Assembly (NCBI GenBank): GCA_037131165.1
Contig: JBAXRO010000003.1
Coordinates: 1-63,419 of the forward strand
Length of the DNA stretch: 63,419 nt
DNA from: WLNJ01 sp037131165
Lineage (GTDB): Bacteria; Actinomycetota; Thermoleophilia; Solirubrobacterales; Solirubrobacteraceae
Reading direction: 5' to 3'
Part shown: positions 63,033 through 63,419 of the stretch, one piece after another
Numbering within the stretch: the first letter of the stretch is position 1
Layout: the number at the start of each line of letters is the position of its first letter
Notes under the pieces: generated by a model
What the model saw: the letters and a program-made list of their open reading frames with translations, nothing else
Told to the model about the DNA's origin: nothing
Databases searched by the model: none
Position numbers and translations under genes: made by a program

Positions 63033-63419
63033 ATGGCAAAGCGCGGATCCAAGGACCCCGACCTGCTCGACCTGTTCGAGCGCGCAGGCAAAAACGCAGC
63101 GAAGGCATCGCGGCTCCTCGAACAGCTGCTCGGCTCGATCCCCGATGGGGAGTCGCTCGCGGCCGAGGTACTGGAGGCAGAGCAGAAGGGGGACAGGATC
63201 ACCCATGCGATCCTGCGCAGGCTCGACACGGCCAAGCGCCCGTTCCCCGACGTCGCCGAAATCCACGTGCTCGCCTCGGCCGTCGACGACATCGTCGATC
63301 ATGCCGAGGATGCGGCCGACGCGATCGTCAGGTACCGGATCGAGGCCCCGATGGAGCAGGCAAACGTGCTCGGCAGGGTCCTCGCCGAAGCGGCCGAGGA
63401 GGTCGCCGGCGCCCTGCGT
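63033..63419 (+). CDS. DUF47 family PhoU-like protein, 5' part (truncated by window end)
   Basis: Only the first 129 codons lie in the window, from ATG 63033; the reading frame is open to the end. Residues match DUF47: DPDLLDLFERAGKNAAKASRLLEQLL, then EAEQKGDRITHAILRRLD and VLASAVDDIVDHAEDAADAIV. The family resembles PhoU and usually partners a PitA-type phosphate permease encoded next, which would lie outside. It follows phoU by 18 bases on the same strand, so phosphate uptake control is the likely setting. Confidence 0.85.
   Translation, partial: MAKRGSKDPDLLDLFERAGKNAAKASRLLEQLLGSIPDGESLAAEVLEAEQKGDRITHAILRRLDTAKRPFPDVAEIHVLASAVDDIVDHAEDAADAIVRYRIEAPMEQANVLGRVLAEAAEEVAGALR

Overview
The window is high-GC DNA that reads as a chromosomal segment of an actinobacterium. 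A member of the Thermoleophilia (Solirubrobacter/Conexibacter/Patulibacter-like) is my best guess. The reasons are the frequent GTG/TTG starts, the ftsE-ftsX-peptidase-RNase R-smpB-ssrA neighbourhood, mycobacterial-type families (a GpgS-like glycosyltransferase, an AcrA1-like double SDR, a phosphoribosyltransferase/hydrolase fusion with an erythromycin esterase) and a three-unit PHO-box-like repeat before pstS. The phylum call is inference. No transposase, integrase, CRISPR array, tRNA or rRNA was found, so this looks like core chromosome with accessory metabolic islands.

Layout. 1-7.1 kb: sugar-nucleotide genes (UDP-glucose dehydrogenase end, NDP-sugar pyrophosphorylase, phosphoglucose/phosphomannose isomerase, UDP-glucose pyrophosphorylase) around a MerR-type regulator, ahcY and a divergent second AdoHcy-hydrolase-like gene. 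7.1-17.7 kb: CtaG-like protein, ComF, secA, prfB with its programmed frameshift, a PLP decarboxylase, nadC, nadA and an M16 peptidase. 17.7-18.24 kb: a gene-free, hairpin-rich spacer. 18.2-25.8 kb: ftsE, ftsX, S41 peptidase, RNase R, smpB, a secreted SGNH hydrolase and tmRNA. 25.8-29.6 kb: small hypothetical protein, DNA methyltransferase repair protein, erythromycin esterase and the phosphoribosyltransferase/hydrolase fusion. 29.6-36.7 kb: a minus-strand block of P-type ATPase, arylsulfotransferase, amidohydrolase, hypothetical protein and Baeyer-Villiger monooxygenase. 36.8-41.8 kb: lipoprotein, old yellow enzyme, thioesterase, VOC protein, SDR and acyl-CoA dehydrogenase. 41.9-45.4 kb: a tightly overlapping operon of polysaccharide deacetylase, 3D-domain protein, LOG-family protein and glutamine amidotransferase. 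45.5-52.8 kb: glutamate-synthase-like FMN protein, GpgS-like enzyme, a 23-residue-repeat protein, GNAT, a drug-type ABC exporter and a prepilin-like protein. 52.8-58.4 kb: minus-strand lipid/acyl-CoA genes and a secreted alpha/beta hydrolase. 58.5-63.4 kb: PHO box, pstSCAB, phoU and the start of a DUF47 gene.

How they work together. SmpB and tmRNA form the trans-translation pair, and RNase R beside them degrades the tagged transcripts. FtsEX next to an S41 peptidase fits cell-wall division control. NadA and NadC make nicotinate mononucleotide from iminoaspartate, but no nadB is present here. The pst-phoU block is a complete phosphate importer with its regulator. The lipid genes at both 37-42 kb and 52-58 kb suggest acyl-CoA or steroid-like catabolism.

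The most unusual items are the second AdoHcy-hydrolase with swapped active-site residues, the 534-bp hairpin spacer before ftsE, the 23-residue-repeat protein beside gpgS, the prepilin-like 428-residue protein and the deacetylase/3D/LOG/amidotransferase operon.
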